From Auxenochlorella pyrenoidosa (Eukaryota; Chlorophyta; Trebouxiophyceae; Chlorellales; Chlorellaceae), in the NCBI GenBank assembly GCA_001430745.1, contig KQ482050.1, positions 259,409 through 281,125 of the forward strand: DNA of 21,717 nucleotides. The letters run 5' to 3'. Made by a program: the position numbers and the translations under genes. Below, piece after piece: positions 9,094-20,627 of this stretch (the stretch's first letter is position 1; each line of letters starts with the position of its first letter). The notes beneath the pieces are model-generated. The model made no database searches and was not told where the DNA came from. It saw only the letters and a program-made list of their open reading frames with translations.

Positions 9094-12000
9094 TTAGTGA
9101 GCCTGCAGGTGCAGTAGATGTGGGGCAGGCATGGCATGAGGCTAGGGACTGTGGAAAAGCCAAGAGGCAAGGGGGAGCGACGCAACGCAGGGACATCAGC
9201 AGGCGTTCAACATTGCAGCACGAGTTCAGCATTGAAAACGAGCCGGCCTGCCCCAGGCTTGGAACACATCACATCCTGGCCAAGCAAATCGGACACCTAC
9301 TATAAACAATCCCCTTGGGATGCCCTCACCTTCAGGCATGCTTTCTCCGGCGCATGGCCACCCTGCTGCCGGCACACCAGGGTGGGGCAGCACTGCGCCG
9401 TGGTGGCGCAGGGCGCCCCCAGCTCGTTGCACTGCAGCAGCACGTCGGGGACAACAGCAGCATTTGGCCAAGCCCAGCGACTCTGCCAGGAGACAGCGGC
9501 TACAGCAAGAGCCTGGCTCAAGGCTGGCTGCCACATGAAACCGTGATGCAGGGCCGCCAGGGCATCATCATGCCATGCCCAGGCTATGATAGCACTTGAT
9601 AGCAGTCTGGCATGGGCGGCCCAAGCCTTCCACGCACCTGATGACACGGCCCTTTGGGTCCACCACTCTTCTCAAACTGGCCCCGGCGGCGACCACAGCA
9701 CCGAGGGTCCTTCTCAGAGGGCTCGCACTCCTTGTGCGGCCCGTGGCACTGCAGGGGCGCATTCAAGCGCCAGTAGGCACACTTCAGCAGTGCCCGGGCT
9801 TGAGTGGGAGCGCTGAAGCAGGCCATTCGAAGAATCACACTCTCACCTTCCGCGCACACGGCGATGGATGTGGCTTGTGCGGCGGACGGGGTGACCGGTG
9901 CGGGTGAGAGGGTGGCAAAGGGGACGATGGCGGCGAGGGGGAGGGCGGTGGGGCAGGGCTACAAGGTGGGGCAGAAGCCGTGCAATTGTCAGATGATATT
10001 TCCGATCAAGCCTTCTGAGCCTGGACAGGAGCAGGGATTGCAGCACACCTTAGTGAGCCACCCTGGCAGGTGGGAGGCTCAAACAGCACCCCAACTTGCA
10101 GTGCGTGCCTCCCCGCCCAGCCCTCACAAAGTGAGCCTGAACTTCTGGATGGTATTCAGCCTGAAATCCGCTGCGTACACCATCTCCACACCAGGGGTCG
10201 AGGGCGCTATTGATATGCCAGCTGCAAAGAAAGGCATGTATAATCATGTTGTAGTAGGCTCGGTTGGCGGTGTCTCTTGCCATGGCCATAGTAGACATGC
10301 ATGACGGCAACATGAGCTCATGACGGCAGCATGAGCCCTCGAGGGCGTGCCAGTCATTGATGTCGGTGCCAGCAACCGTGAGATGTGTGCACCGCCTACT
10401 ACTGATATCGCTGCTGGCAGTCCTGCCGCATGCCCCTACAGTTCATATGCAGGCCAAGCTCCCGCGGCAGACTGCATGACACGTCGGAGCAGCAAGCAGC
10501 GACCACCAGACAACACATGTTACTCACCTGCTGCTCTGAAGGAGCCGAATGTGTACTGTGGCAGGCCGGTGGCGCTCAGCCGTTGGATGCGGGAGCCGTC
10601 GGAAACCTGGTGGCACAAGACAGCGGGCGTGCTGAGCGCCGGGCCACAGGGGCAGGTTGTCAGACTGGGCAGCGGTGCTCACGCATGCATGAGCTTGTCA
10701 CCTAATGAAGAATGACACGATCCAGCCAGTTGGGGGATGGAAAATGGAGAAGAAAATACCACGGCCTTTGGCTGCTCCTAGCGGCTCTCACCAGCACGCC
10801 GCCGTCGGGAGCAAGCTTGATGTACTGCGGACCGATGAACTGCACTGGCACCTCTCCGCAAGCGCCAAACTGAGGGCGTACCAGGCAAGGCCAAAAAGGG
10901 GGCATGACGGAGTGTGGGGCAGCCAAGGAATGCAGGCATGATGGACGATGGCAACACTGCGCAGCAAGTTGCGCCCAGCTCGACCTGCTCAACGACGCTA
11001 TCTTCCGCGGCCACTTGAGCTCAGAAGCAGAGGCGATGGGCACCAAGGCACTTGGACAGCCTGCCATCGCCTCCCTCTCTACCTAAGGACACACCCACCT
11101 TGGCCAGGAACCTCCCATCGGCGCCGTCCAGGATCTGCACCCGGCAATTGCCAAAATCCGCCTGCCAAGGGGCACGGCAAGCAAAGCAGGCAGTTTGCAA
11201 GGCGGCGACCAACCCAACACATTGCATGCCAGAGGAGGGGCACAACAATGCAAGAGGGCCTGCCTGTGAGCATGGTGATGAGGGCCAGCTTACGCAGCAT
11301 TCTGGCTGACGGCTCCCTGCACTGTTGAACCATTCATCAGTCAGAGGCACCGTCTCTACCCTACGGTGTGACCCTGATGCAGACCTGCCCAGGCCCCAGC
11401 AGGTGCACTTGCCGCCGCAGTTGCGCACTGCAGGGTATCCGGCACTCACAGCGCCCCCGACACCCCGTGTCCCGGCCGCCTGCTCACCACATACACAGCT
11501 TCCTGTACGACTGAGCCGTTGATCAGGAGATTGGTAGCGACGGCCACACCTTGGGGCGCCTGGAACTGCAGCAGGAGGAATGCCAGGCAGAGCAGGAGAG
11601 TGAGCACCAGCAGGAGATGCACAGCTGATTTCACCTGGGGCCAGATGCACCCATTCGGATGGGATTTCCCTGGCAGAGCTTGGCAACAAGATACCTGGCC
11701 GTCCCCGGTGCCCGGGGCCGCATCGTTGGCCGGCGATACCCATATGAAGTTGCCTGCCAGGTCAAACTTTTGCACTCGAGCCGAGGGGAGAACATCGGTG
11801 ATGTAATAGCCAGTGGCGCTGACGGCGATGCCTCCCTGCGGCAAGGTCGTGGCATGGCGATGTGCCGCAGGTCGGGCTCGCTGCAGTTTTGGCAGCCGTG
11901 AGCGTGGCCCTCTGCGCCCCATGACCACCCTGCGAAGCTGCGCAAGCCTCTGACCAGGAAAGGAGCGCAGATGTGCGCTGGCTCCATGCCGGCGTTCTGC

Positions 12001-13385
12001 TCACCATGCTTTGGAACGTGCCTGGAGCGGTGCCCGCTGAGCCAAATGTGAATCGAGTGTTGCCATTCAAGTCTGTGACCTGCGTGTTGCGGGTGGGTTG
12101 GGGTGCAACCCTGGACTGAACAACGCCTGCGGAGCGGCCGAGGCACGACCGAGATGCTAAAGGGTGGGCAATCAACCTGGGGTCCAACATCAATCCCACA
12201 CATGGGCCACGGCTGTGGTTTTCTTTGATATGCGCAGACATCGTGCGCGCCGCTTCTTTGATACCATGAACATCCATCCAGCAGATGGGTGCAGATCCAG
12301 GCAAAAAAGGGTTGTCTGGCATAGGCAGACGGCAGACGGCACAGGCAGCATGAAAGGTGCAGTGCTCTCAGTCGCACCTTGACGCGACGGTTGCCCAGGT
12401 CCACGACGGCAAGGGTTGTGCCATCGGCGCTGAGCACGATGTCAATTGGCGTTGACCATTCATCTGGCCCTGCACAGGCAAGCACATCCAGCAGCACAAC
12501 CCTTTTGGATGGCTGCTGCCGATGGTGGCACATGCGGGCTGAGCGGGCCTGCCCAACCCTGGCTCATACCGGTTGATCCCTGCTACCCTGCTCCTTTCTT
12601 CCCCTGTCATCCATACTGTGTGTGCACAGCTACTGCTGTGAGTTGAGCAAAGGCAGAAACAAACCCTGGCTCGTACGGGAAGCCTCCAAGCTGCTGCAAA
12701 ACTGAAGCCGCCACATGGCCCAACGCCCTGGCACCTGATGCCCTCACCCGACCCCCGCGTTCCGTTGCCCCACACCGCCAGCACGGTGCCGTTGTCAGCC
12801 AGCTTCTGTATGCGGTTGTTGTATGCATCACAGACGTACACGATGCCGCCGGGCATTGCAAGGATCCCATACTGGCCGTCGAACTGCCCGGGCTCGGTGC
12901 CTGTGGCATTGCCAACAGTGAGCTCATACTGCATGGGGTGGGTGCGTGGGTGGTGCAACAGGGATGTCAGGTACGGACACAAGCAACCAGGAAGCGGTCT
13001 GTGCGGGGCTGTCCCATGTGTGCACTGCGAGAACAGCGGCAGCGCAGGTGCGTGCGGGGGCATGCGCCTGCGCCCTCGCCTGGTAGCCATCCGCCAGCAG
13101 CCCCCGCCCCCGCCGCGCATCTGGGACCCAGCTGTCGGCGTTTGGAGGCGCGGCTGCAGCTGGAAAGTGGGATGGCCACCAGCATTGGGACCCCCACGTG
13201 CAGCGGCCGGGGTGGGGTTTGCAGGCAGCTGGGTGCAACGCGGGAAGGCCAGCGTGTCATGCGCATGGTGCACCCATGCATTGACCATCCAATCGGCAGC
13301 GACAGCGGGAGCCACACGCACCCCGACAAAACACGAGAAAAGCCAATGCCAGCAGCAGCAGCCCCAGCATTGGCGGCGACACCAT
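9094..13385 (-). CDS. Copy B: secreted NHL beta-propeller, Ser/Pro-rich, knottin-like protein
   Basis: Exons (minus): E1 13385-13322, E2 13159-13080, E3 12928-12748, E4 12469-12378, E5 12079-12005, E6 11835-11695, E7 11565-11488, E8 11161-11099, E9 10869-10792, E10 10606-10528, E11 10221-10128, E12 9958-9847, E14 9431-9330, E15 9102-9094. Every exon equals its copy A partner in length except E12, which is 6 nt shorter. The signal peptide is MLGLLLLALAFLVFC. The six NHL blades keep VYVCDAYNNRIQKL, LGNRRVK, RVQKFDLAGNF and NCRVQILDG. The E14 cysteine frame is the same as in A. The stop is TAA where A, C and D have TGA. The relic E13 at 9812-9638 shows the same frame break as A. The protein is about 415 residues if E13 is skipped. 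An earlier in-frame ATG lies at 13406. Confidence 0.84.
9638..9812 (-). pseudogene. Copy B: frame-broken first cysteine module (E13)
   Basis: Almost identical to copy A 3866-3692, with the same 34-nt gap to E12, the same phase conflict and the same absent fifth cysteine. The break therefore predates the A/B split or was spread between the two copies by conversion. Confidence 0.65.
12555..12676 (+). repeat. Insertion with 15-nt flanking repeats in copy B intron 3
   Basis: AACCCTGGCTCATAC (12555-12569) and AACCCTGGCTCGTAC (12662-12676) flank 92 nt that are absent from the matching copy A intron, where the sequence occurs once near 6608. It is either an insertion with target duplication or a segment deleted from A by recombination between the repeats. 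The insert has no recognisable terminal inverted repeats. Confidence 0.75.
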
Positions 13386-14031
13386 GCCGCTGGGGCGGCT
13401 CGTCATGGGGCCTGCAGGGGTGCCGGTACGACATGTAGGGGTCCCTCGCCAGCCAGGTGTCCGCTGCGTACTGTGAGCGTTTCAGCCGCACACAGTCGCA
13501 GGCCAATCCCCCACTCCACGCAGGACACGAGCCCCCAGAGTACCACTGGACGCGCAGCTGTGCTGGCAGCTGGCACGAGCGAGTGGCTGTCGGGCGACGG
13601 GGGGTCACCACCACTCACTGCCCGGCCTGCAGCGCAGGCCTTGATCCGTTCCTGCAAGCCACATAAAGTCTCCCGCAGCGCCCGCAACTCACCTGCTCAG
13701 AGTGCCACTGCCAGAGCCTCTTGAAGGCGGGGAACGCGAGGCGGGACCCGGGAAGCGGCCCAGCGCGCACTCTGCGCTCTGCAGGCTGAAATTTGGACAG
13801 ATGTAAAGCTTCGGGAATCAGAGGCATGCGTGATCGGACCAACAGAGCACCGAGGCTTGCATGCTGAGGTATCGTGCACGCTGAGAGCGGGAGGCGGCGT
13901 GCGCCGTTGGCACAGGCAACCACACCACAGATGGGCGCATTGACGAATATTCTCAAATGCGCATCAGCTGGCCCCTGGATGATATCGTGTGTCTCAGACT
14001 GGCTGGCTAGATGCGTCCCAATACCATCATG

Positions 14032-14616
14032 CCAGCACAGGAACCTGCAGGTTGTTTCGCAACACTTGATGAGCCCCAGGAGGCATCCGCACCCTCCACG
14101 TCTGCATGCGTACTTACCGTGTCGTGCCCACCATGCCCGCCAGACCCAGACTGCAATCGCCCGTGATGGGTTGCTTGTGCGCACACTGCTGCTGCGGCCT
14201 CGTGCGGCTGCGCCAGCCTGCAAGCAAAGTGCCGCCTTGACCACTCGCCACAAGCTGAACGACTAATACACGATGCACTCTGAATGTTGGCAACCATGGA
14301 GCCGCACGCATGTGCACAGAAGACACGGTAGGCTAGAACGCACAGCGGTGACGCGGCTGTGGTTGTGTGTCAGCAGCTGTGGCGCGCGTTGTCCTCTAGG
14401 GCCGCGTGGAGGCTCGGTACCAGCACGCCCGATGCGGCAGCTCAGCGTGCGCTCACTGCTAGCATGGGAAGCGTCTCCCATTATGCTGGCATGCGAGTTC
14501 CCTCTCCTCATTTGTGCCGCAGAACAGCACTGCTGCCAGCGTGTTCTCTGCGCCTGTGATGCAACCGCGGTCTACACGGCGCACCCTGAGCCCTGATGCC
14601 CGTGGGGCGCGCTGAT
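14032..14616 (-). other. B/C junction and copy C 3' flank
   Basis: From about 14032 to 14145 the sequence matches neither other unit and shows nothing recognisable. From 14146 it matches the 3' flanks of A and B. The dehydrogenase relic present behind B is missing here, so the C unit was joined at a different breakpoint. Confidence 0.55.
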
Positions 14617-17600
14617 TCAGTGAGCCTGCAGGTGCAGGAGGTGCGGGGCATGAATGACATGAGGCTGCGGACTTTGGGCAAGCCATGAGGCAAGGGGCAG
14701 CAATGCAACGCAGGGGGGGGGAGAGGCAATCAGCAGGCGTTCAGCATCTCAGCACGCATTCAGCATTGAAAACGAGCCGGCCCCGCCCCAGGCTTGGAAC
14801 ACATCACATCCTGGCCACACACACAAATATATCAGCACTAGCTACATAGAATGATATCAGCAATCCCCTCTGGATGCCCTCAGTGCTTACACGCACATGC
14901 AGCCCACGTGATGCACAAAGTGCCAAGAGCATCTTCCTTAGTTGGGCTGAAGGTCTGTCTGACTGCAACAGAACGTCATAGTAACACAGTGCCTGTCTGT
15001 GGAGCGGCGAGGGTGCATGGACCAGGGTTGGGCTTGTTCACTGAGCCAGCAGGTGCTGGCTGGCTGGCTGTTGTTTAACTGTGTACACCCACCACAGTCG
15101 ATTTGTTCGACGACAGGCCCGGCGCGGTCACACGACCGAAAATATAGAACTGGCAGACCGCAGGACAGCACTCATGCAAGAAAGAGGGAAGGTGGAAAGG
15201 TACAGGTAACGGGTGATGAACAGCGTGCGACGAGCGGGTTCTGCTCGGGGAGAAATGCCGGCATCGAACAGATGACGGGCACACGTGTGCACAGCTCTTG
15301 GCGAGGACTCCAGGCTGCAGCCTGCCAGGTTGCAAGCCTTCTATCTCCTTCCCACGGCTGCTGCCCACTCCCCTTTGACCACTTGCTCGCACAAGGCCTG
15401 TGGGCCTGTCTAGGGCGGCAGCCCCACGGTGCGCCGCGCTCGTCGCCGGCAGGTGTAACGCGCCAGGGGCACAGGAGGGCCGCACAAGAATGAGCCTAGT
15501 GCAGCCTCCTCCTGGGGTTCCTCTGCGGAGAAGAGGAAGGGGTGGTGGGCCCGAAGGTCACTGTACATCGTGTGTGGGCCAAGAATGGCACGAGGCGATC
15601 GATGTTGGTCAAACCGTGAAGCACGCTCCTGCTGCGGCACACTGCGGCATGCAACGGTGGCCAGCACAAGTCAGGCACCTGGCATGCACTGCTCTTGAAA
15701 GATGCCCTTACCGGGCGGCATGCCCTCGAGAACAAGTTGTTCTGCCCTTGGACATCCCGCTGCCGGCACACCAGGGTGGGGCAGCACTGCGCCGAGTTGG
15801 CACAAGGTGCGCCCAGCTTGGTGCACTGCAGAGGCACAGGTGGTGACAGCATGTGCAGTTTCGCCAGCCTAGCCCAGCAGTGCAGCTGGAGGCAACGGCT
15901 ACAGACAGACATCTGCATGGCGAAGCTCAGGCTGCTGGATGCTCAAGAACCGGGGTGCACGCTGATGTCGGCAAGTGGCTAGGCCAGCGACACGTTTCTG
16001 CTTGGATGGGCGAAGCGGCTTTCTGACAGGGCGCGCAGGTGGGGACCGTGGCCCGAGTGGCTTGGGGGGGTGGGGGTGGGGGTGGGGGTGGGGGGTCGGC
16101 TGGCGCACCTGGGGAGGTGGCGACGTCAGGCGCGGAGGAGGGGGGCGAGGGAGCGGCGAGGGCGACGGGGGTGGTGGCGAGGGCGACGGAGGCGGTGAGG
16201 GTGGCGGCGGAGGGGCCGGGCTGCAGGGATTGCAGCACACCTTAGTGAGCCACCCTGGCAGGTGGGAGGCTCAAACAGCCCCCCAACTTGCAGCGCGAGT
16301 CTCCCCACCCAGCCCTCACAAGGTGAGCCTAAACTTCTGGATGGTGCCCAGGTAGCGATCCGCTGCGTACACCACCTCCACACCAGGGGTCGAGGGCGCT
16401 ATTGATATGCCCGCTGCAGCAAAAGTTGGGCACCAGGCCGCAAGGGTTCTGTGCCAGTCGCAAGCGTGCCACGGCGGCAGCACGAGGGATGCAGTGAGGT
16501 AGTACCCTCCCCCAATGGCATGCTGGCCCCAATCCCGCTGCAGCCTGCACGCCATGTTGGGTGCAGCAAGCAGTGGCCAGCAGCCAACTTCACTTGCTCA
16601 CACAACGCGCTGAATTTCCCCGGTTCAGAGGTTGTGCTGTAGGAGCCAACCGTGAACTCTGGCAGGCCGAAAGCACTCAGCCGTTGGATGCGATAGGAGT
16701 CGGATGATACCTGGGGGCAAGGGGAAGGGTGCACTTTGAGCATCAGGGCACGGGCGCAGGCAGGCAGGCAGTGCAGTGGTTCTCGCTTGCTTGGGAGCTT
16801 GCTACCCGCCACAGCCTGCCAGCCCCGAAAAAAAAGCTGGCGAGTGCATGATGCCCAGCGAGCCTCCCACGATTGCAGCATGGAGTGCGTGGCTGAAGCT
16901 GGTCAATAAAATTATGCTGAGTTGGCTAAGCAGAGATCCTTTGGCTGTCCGGGGACGGCAGGGGCCTCACCAGAATGCCGCCGTCGGGAGCAAGCGCGAT
17001 GTACGTTGGCATGTTGAAGGTCCCAGGCTCCTCACCCTCGATCCCGAACTGATGGTCACCAAAGGTTTTGAAGGCCAGACAGGGAGGGCACACGAGAGCG
17101 ATGGGGCAGACAGCGCCGGTGGGCGTGCCGTCTGCTGCCAGCATTTTCAGGCAAGCGACGTCTGGGCTGCTGCCTTCCACACCTGAAGCACGTTACCAAG
17201 GGGATGCTCGTGCACCCTGGCAACCGTTCCCAAACCCCACCCCACACCTTGGCCAGGAACCTCCCATCAACGCCGTCCAAGATCTGCACCCGGTCATTGG
17301 CACTGTCCACCTGCCAGGGGGGGATGCCGGGGAAAGCAGGCTGCTTACATGGCAGCGTAGCCAAGGTCACGCTTTCTGATCCAGGAAAGACAGACGATTG
17401 CAACCGGGCCAGACCCTGAGCTTGACGACGGGTGCAAGGACATGTGGCAGCAGCTCACAGCTGATGGATGCCTGTGCCTATTTACACCGTTCTGTTCCAA
17501 AGACCCTTGGGTTTCCCCCCATGATCTTGATGCAGAGGCTGGCGCATGCATCACTGACGTGGCAGCGGCCTTCGGGCGCCTTGCACTCGCGGTGCTCTTC

Positions 17601-19454
17601 ACACCCAGTGCCCTCGACAACCCAGGTCGGCCCCCTCACCACATACACAGCCTCCTCCACAACAGAGCCATTGATCAGGAGATTGGTCCTGACAGCCACA
17701 CCAGCGGGCCTGAAGAACTGCAAGTGGGAGGCTGGGCAGAAGCGGTGGTTGCGGCATAGCTAGGAGTTGCACAGTTTATGCAGCGAGGACCACACAAGTG
17801 AGCATGCGGCCAATTGAATGGGGTCCCAAAAGACAGGCCAGGGTTACCTCGCCGTCCCCGTTGCCCCTGCGTCTCCCAAATGGCGGCATCGCCCACAAAA
17901 AGGTGCCCGTAGGGCTGAACTTCAGCACTCGGTCCTGGTAATAGTCAGTGGCATAGCACCCAGTGGTGCTGAGGGCAACGGCTTGCTGCAGCGGGGTCGG
18001 CGGGTGGGGCACTGGTTGGTCTAGCTCTTGCCAGGCTGCAAGTCTTGCTCATCGCCGCCAGCCTGCGAAGCTGCGCCAAGCTGTCCAAGGATGGCCACCA
18101 AAGGCGCAGGTGCGCAATTAAAATGCAAGTTATGCATGCCTGCGTGCGGCGGCAGTGCTCACCAAGGTGTCAATCGAGCCTGGCGTGGTGACTGGGGAGC
18201 CAAACGTAAACTGAGTGTTGCCCTCCAAGTCTGTGATCTGCACACAGGCGGGCATAGCTCTGGGCCTAACACAAAACCCGTGGAGGGGGCCCAAGCAAGG
18301 CCTGACAATCAACCCTGGTCACCACGCTGAAGTCCAATGCGGGCAACAGCTGTAACGTGCTTTGACAGCATTCGGAGATGCTGCCTACTGCTGCCAGTGC
18401 TGCGGTGGCCCTGCGCATCCACCAAGCGGATGGGCGACTATCCAGGGGAAGAGCTGCAGACTAGGCAGCGTGCGAGGGTGCGATGCCCTCAACTGCACCT
18501 TGATACGATCGTTCCCAGGATCAGCAAACGCAAGCCTTGTGCCGTCGGGGCTGAGTGCGATGTCGCTGGGTCCGTTCCACTCGTTCAATCCTGCAACAAC
18601 CAGAGCATGCCCCAGCATGCCCCCTTCAGTATCGGACGCTGCTGGTGGAAGGTGCCTGCTGTGCAGGCCCGACAGTAGGTTAGCTCAACCTGGCTCTCAT
18701 TGCGCAAAACATTCCAACCTTTGCCAGCATGCATGATTGCCACCACATTGGCGCCCGTGGCCCTGGGATCTGGCCCTCTCACCCGACCCTGCCGTTCCGT
18801 TGCCCCACACCGCCAGAACGGTGCCGTTGTCGGCCAGCTTCTGTATGCGGTTGTTCACCTGGTCACAGACATACACGACGCCACCTGGCATTGCGAGGAT
18901 GCCTCGAATGTTGTTGAATTGCCCAGGGTCAGTGCCTAATCCATTCCCAAGAGTGAGCTCATACTGCATGGGTGGAGGATGGTGCAGCAGGGCTTCCAGG
19001 GATGTCAGGCACACGGCCATGCAGCCATACAGGCAGCGCCAAATGGATGCATGCATGTGCAGGGGGGCTCAAAGCGTGCACTGTTTGCACAGCACCGCCA
19101 GGGGGGTGGGAGAGGGCAGGTGCCCTTACCTGGTAGCCAGCCGAAAGGAGCCCCCGCCCCAGGGCATGTGGAACCAAGCTGCCGACATCTGGAGGCGCAG
19201 CTGCAACTGGCAGGTGGGATGGTCGGGAAGGAATCGGCTAGACACCCAGTTGCACCCAGCAGCCAGAGGGCAGCTTGCAGGCAGCTGGACGGTGCATCGC
19301 CACGGCCTGAATGTCCTGTCTACGTCGGCGGGAGTGGCGCTGCAGCAGGACAGCAAACCCCAGGCTCGTGTCGTTGCAGGCACGCACCGTGACAAGGCAC
19401 GAGGAAGGCCAGGGCGAGCAACTGCAGCAGCCCCCGTATGGGCTGCGGCACCAT
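14617..19454 (-). CDS. Copy C: secreted NHL beta-propeller, Ser/Pro-rich, knottin-like protein
   Basis: Exons (minus): E1 19454-19388, E2 19206-19130, E3 18963-18783, E4 18590-18499, E5 18237-18163, E6 17985-17848, E7 17717-17640, E8 17310-17248, E9 17048-16971, E10 16710-16602, E11 16413-16320, E12 from 16220 (weak donor at 16028), E14 15825-15712, E15 14625-14617 or an alternative at 15046-15038. This is the most diverged copy, yet phases agree throughout the propeller. The signal peptide is MVPQPIRGLLQLLALAFLVP. Blade motifs include VYVCDQVNNRIQKL, ADPGNDRIK, DYYQDRVLKF, VDSANDRVQIL, SSDSYRIQRL and VYAADRYLGTIQKF. E10 is ten codons longer than in A and B and keeps SEPGKFSAL. No E13 is found. 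The knottin spacing in E14 is C-x6-C-x5-CC-x4-C-x15-C. The linker end and last exon are uncertain. Confidence 0.78.
14890..15700 (-). other. Expanded terminal intron region of copy C
   Basis: A, B and D have about 230 nt between E14 and E15, while C has 1086. The extra sequence holds a second degenerate last-exon copy (GCTCAGTGA at 15046-15038, with CTGCTG in place of the CTGCAG acceptor) and a second copy of the downstream block near 15571-15625. TGTAA lies on the minus strand at 14891-14887, about 150 nt past that alternative stop. No other gene is seen here. Confidence 0.55.
16028..16220 (-). other. Copy C Ser/Pro and His/Pro-rich linker exon (E12)
   Basis: The exon starts in the right phase after CTGCAG and reads PAPPPPPSPPPSPSPPPPSP, later an alternating His-Pro tract (HPHPHPHPP) and basic residues. 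The donor is unclear. CCT then GTCAGA at 16028/16027 gives the correct phase 0 into E14 but is weak. The frame stays open to a stop near 15899. Confidence 0.6.
16060..16098 (+). repeat. G-run microsatellite (TGGGGG)n in copy C linker
   Basis: Repeated TGGGGG units on the plus strand, flanked by longer G runs. On the coding strand this is the His-Pro tract of E12. There are at least four G-runs of five or more, enough to form a G-quadruplex on the template strand. Confidence 0.85.
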
Positions 19455-20627
19455 GCTGCTGGGGCGGCGCACTGTGCCTGCAGAGCATGCCGGTACAGCA
19501 AAGCAGGCGTGCTGAGCCAGGGGCTGAGGCCTGCAACAAGGACGCCTCAGAGGGGTGCGCCGGTACAGCATGCCCAGATGTGTGAGCAACCCTGGCCAGC
19601 TCAGAAGTTCCTGCATGCAAGCTCTGCGGCATTGCGGGCATTCTCAGCGGGCGCTCAGGGCTCTCAGAGCGCACAGATCCGGTGCAGGTCAACCGGCATA
19701 AGGGAGGGTGATCTGCCCAAGTCCCACTGGAGCTGCAGCTGTGCTGGCAGCTGGCACGAGCGAGTGGCTGGAAGGCGGCGGCTCAGCACCACCCACCGTT
19801 CGGGTTGCAGCGCAGACAGCGCTCCGGGCCTGAACGCCGCACGGAACTTCGTTCTGTGCCTTGTAACTATCGATTGGGATAGCCCCTGCTGGCACCAGTC
19901 TCGTTCAAAAGCGGGGAAAGCAAGAAGGCGGGAGGGCTAGCGTGCACTGCGCTTTACGCGCTGCAATTGCTGCACCGTCTCTGAAGATCGGCTTTGCGAA
20001 GTTGGAGGCGCATATGCTCAGGCACCCGAGCTCCTTGTCTTGCATGCTGGGGTATCACACACGCTGTGAGCGAAACGCCACGCGTCCAGGTGCAGAAACC
20101 CTTGGAGCAGCTGGCAGCACCAGAGGCAGGCTCTGCAAGCAGAATTCGGCTAGCTGTTGCAGGCCTGAGGTCAATCAGGCCCTAGAGTCAATCAGGAGAA
20201 GGGAAGGAATCAGATGCAACTCAGCTGCCTGAACACATGCCAACACACGGTTGATGCAGCCCCTTTCGTGTCAGGCTGCAGGCGGACACTCAATCACTGC
20301 CGCCGTTTTAAGGATGGTGTGACCAAAGCATGCGAGAACCTCAGGCGCTGGAAGGTGGCCAACATGCACCAGGCAGCGCGCAGTCGAGTGCGGCGGGCAG
20401 GCCAGCAAGCGGCAGGAACGTGCATGCAGTGACACAGCACAGAGCGCATCCAGTCGGTGCTGTAAGGCTGAGAGCCACTTCTGCTCGAGCAGCATCTTTG
20501 CTACAAGGCTCATCAATGCCAAGCATTTCCGGTCCTGAACGGCAGCAGACTTACCAGCCAATTGTCTGCGCCTGTGGTGCAGCCGCGGTCAAAAGCCATG
20601 GGGGGGGTGCCCGCTGCATGCGGTGGC
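19455..20627 (-). promoter_or_regulatory. Copy C 5' flank and copy D 3' flank
   Basis: Contains the conserved 47-nt block (19724-19770) and a stretch matching the A/B upstream regions (about 19905-20075). From 20080 to about 20540 I recognise nothing. From about 20540 the 3' untranslated block of the array appears (plus strand CTGCGCCTGTGGTGCAGCCG, as near 3080, 9025 and 14550). No convincing gene. Confidence 0.45.

Larger units (their letters stand above)
8282..14031 (-). repeat. Tandem unit B
   Basis: Direct duplicate of unit A, ending at the same upstream point (plus strand GATGCGTCCCNATACCA at about 8010 in A and 14010 in B). Sequence from about 9226 to 10250 is far closer to A than the rest of the unit. 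Confidence 0.8.
14146..20075 (-). repeat. Tandem unit C
   Basis: Older, more diverged duplicate. Exons align throughout, introns only in patches. Upstream similarity to A and B is last visible around 20075. Confidence 0.7.

Noticed and set aside
12738..13724. 328-codon open frame on the plus strand
   Set aside because: It is antisense to copy B exons E1-E3 and composed of low-complexity Pro/Ala/Arg text. GC-rich DNA opposite genes often stays open.
13615..14253. 212-codon minus-strand open frame upstream of copy B
   Set aside because: Copies A and C have stops in the matching frame close upstream of the conserved part, so a coding exon is not supported.
15975..16355. Gly-rich plus-strand open frame
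   Set aside because: It is the complement of the Pro-rich linker exon of copy C.
18737..19585. 282-codon open frame on the plus strand
   Set aside because: Antisense to copy C exons E1-E3, with no domain-like features.
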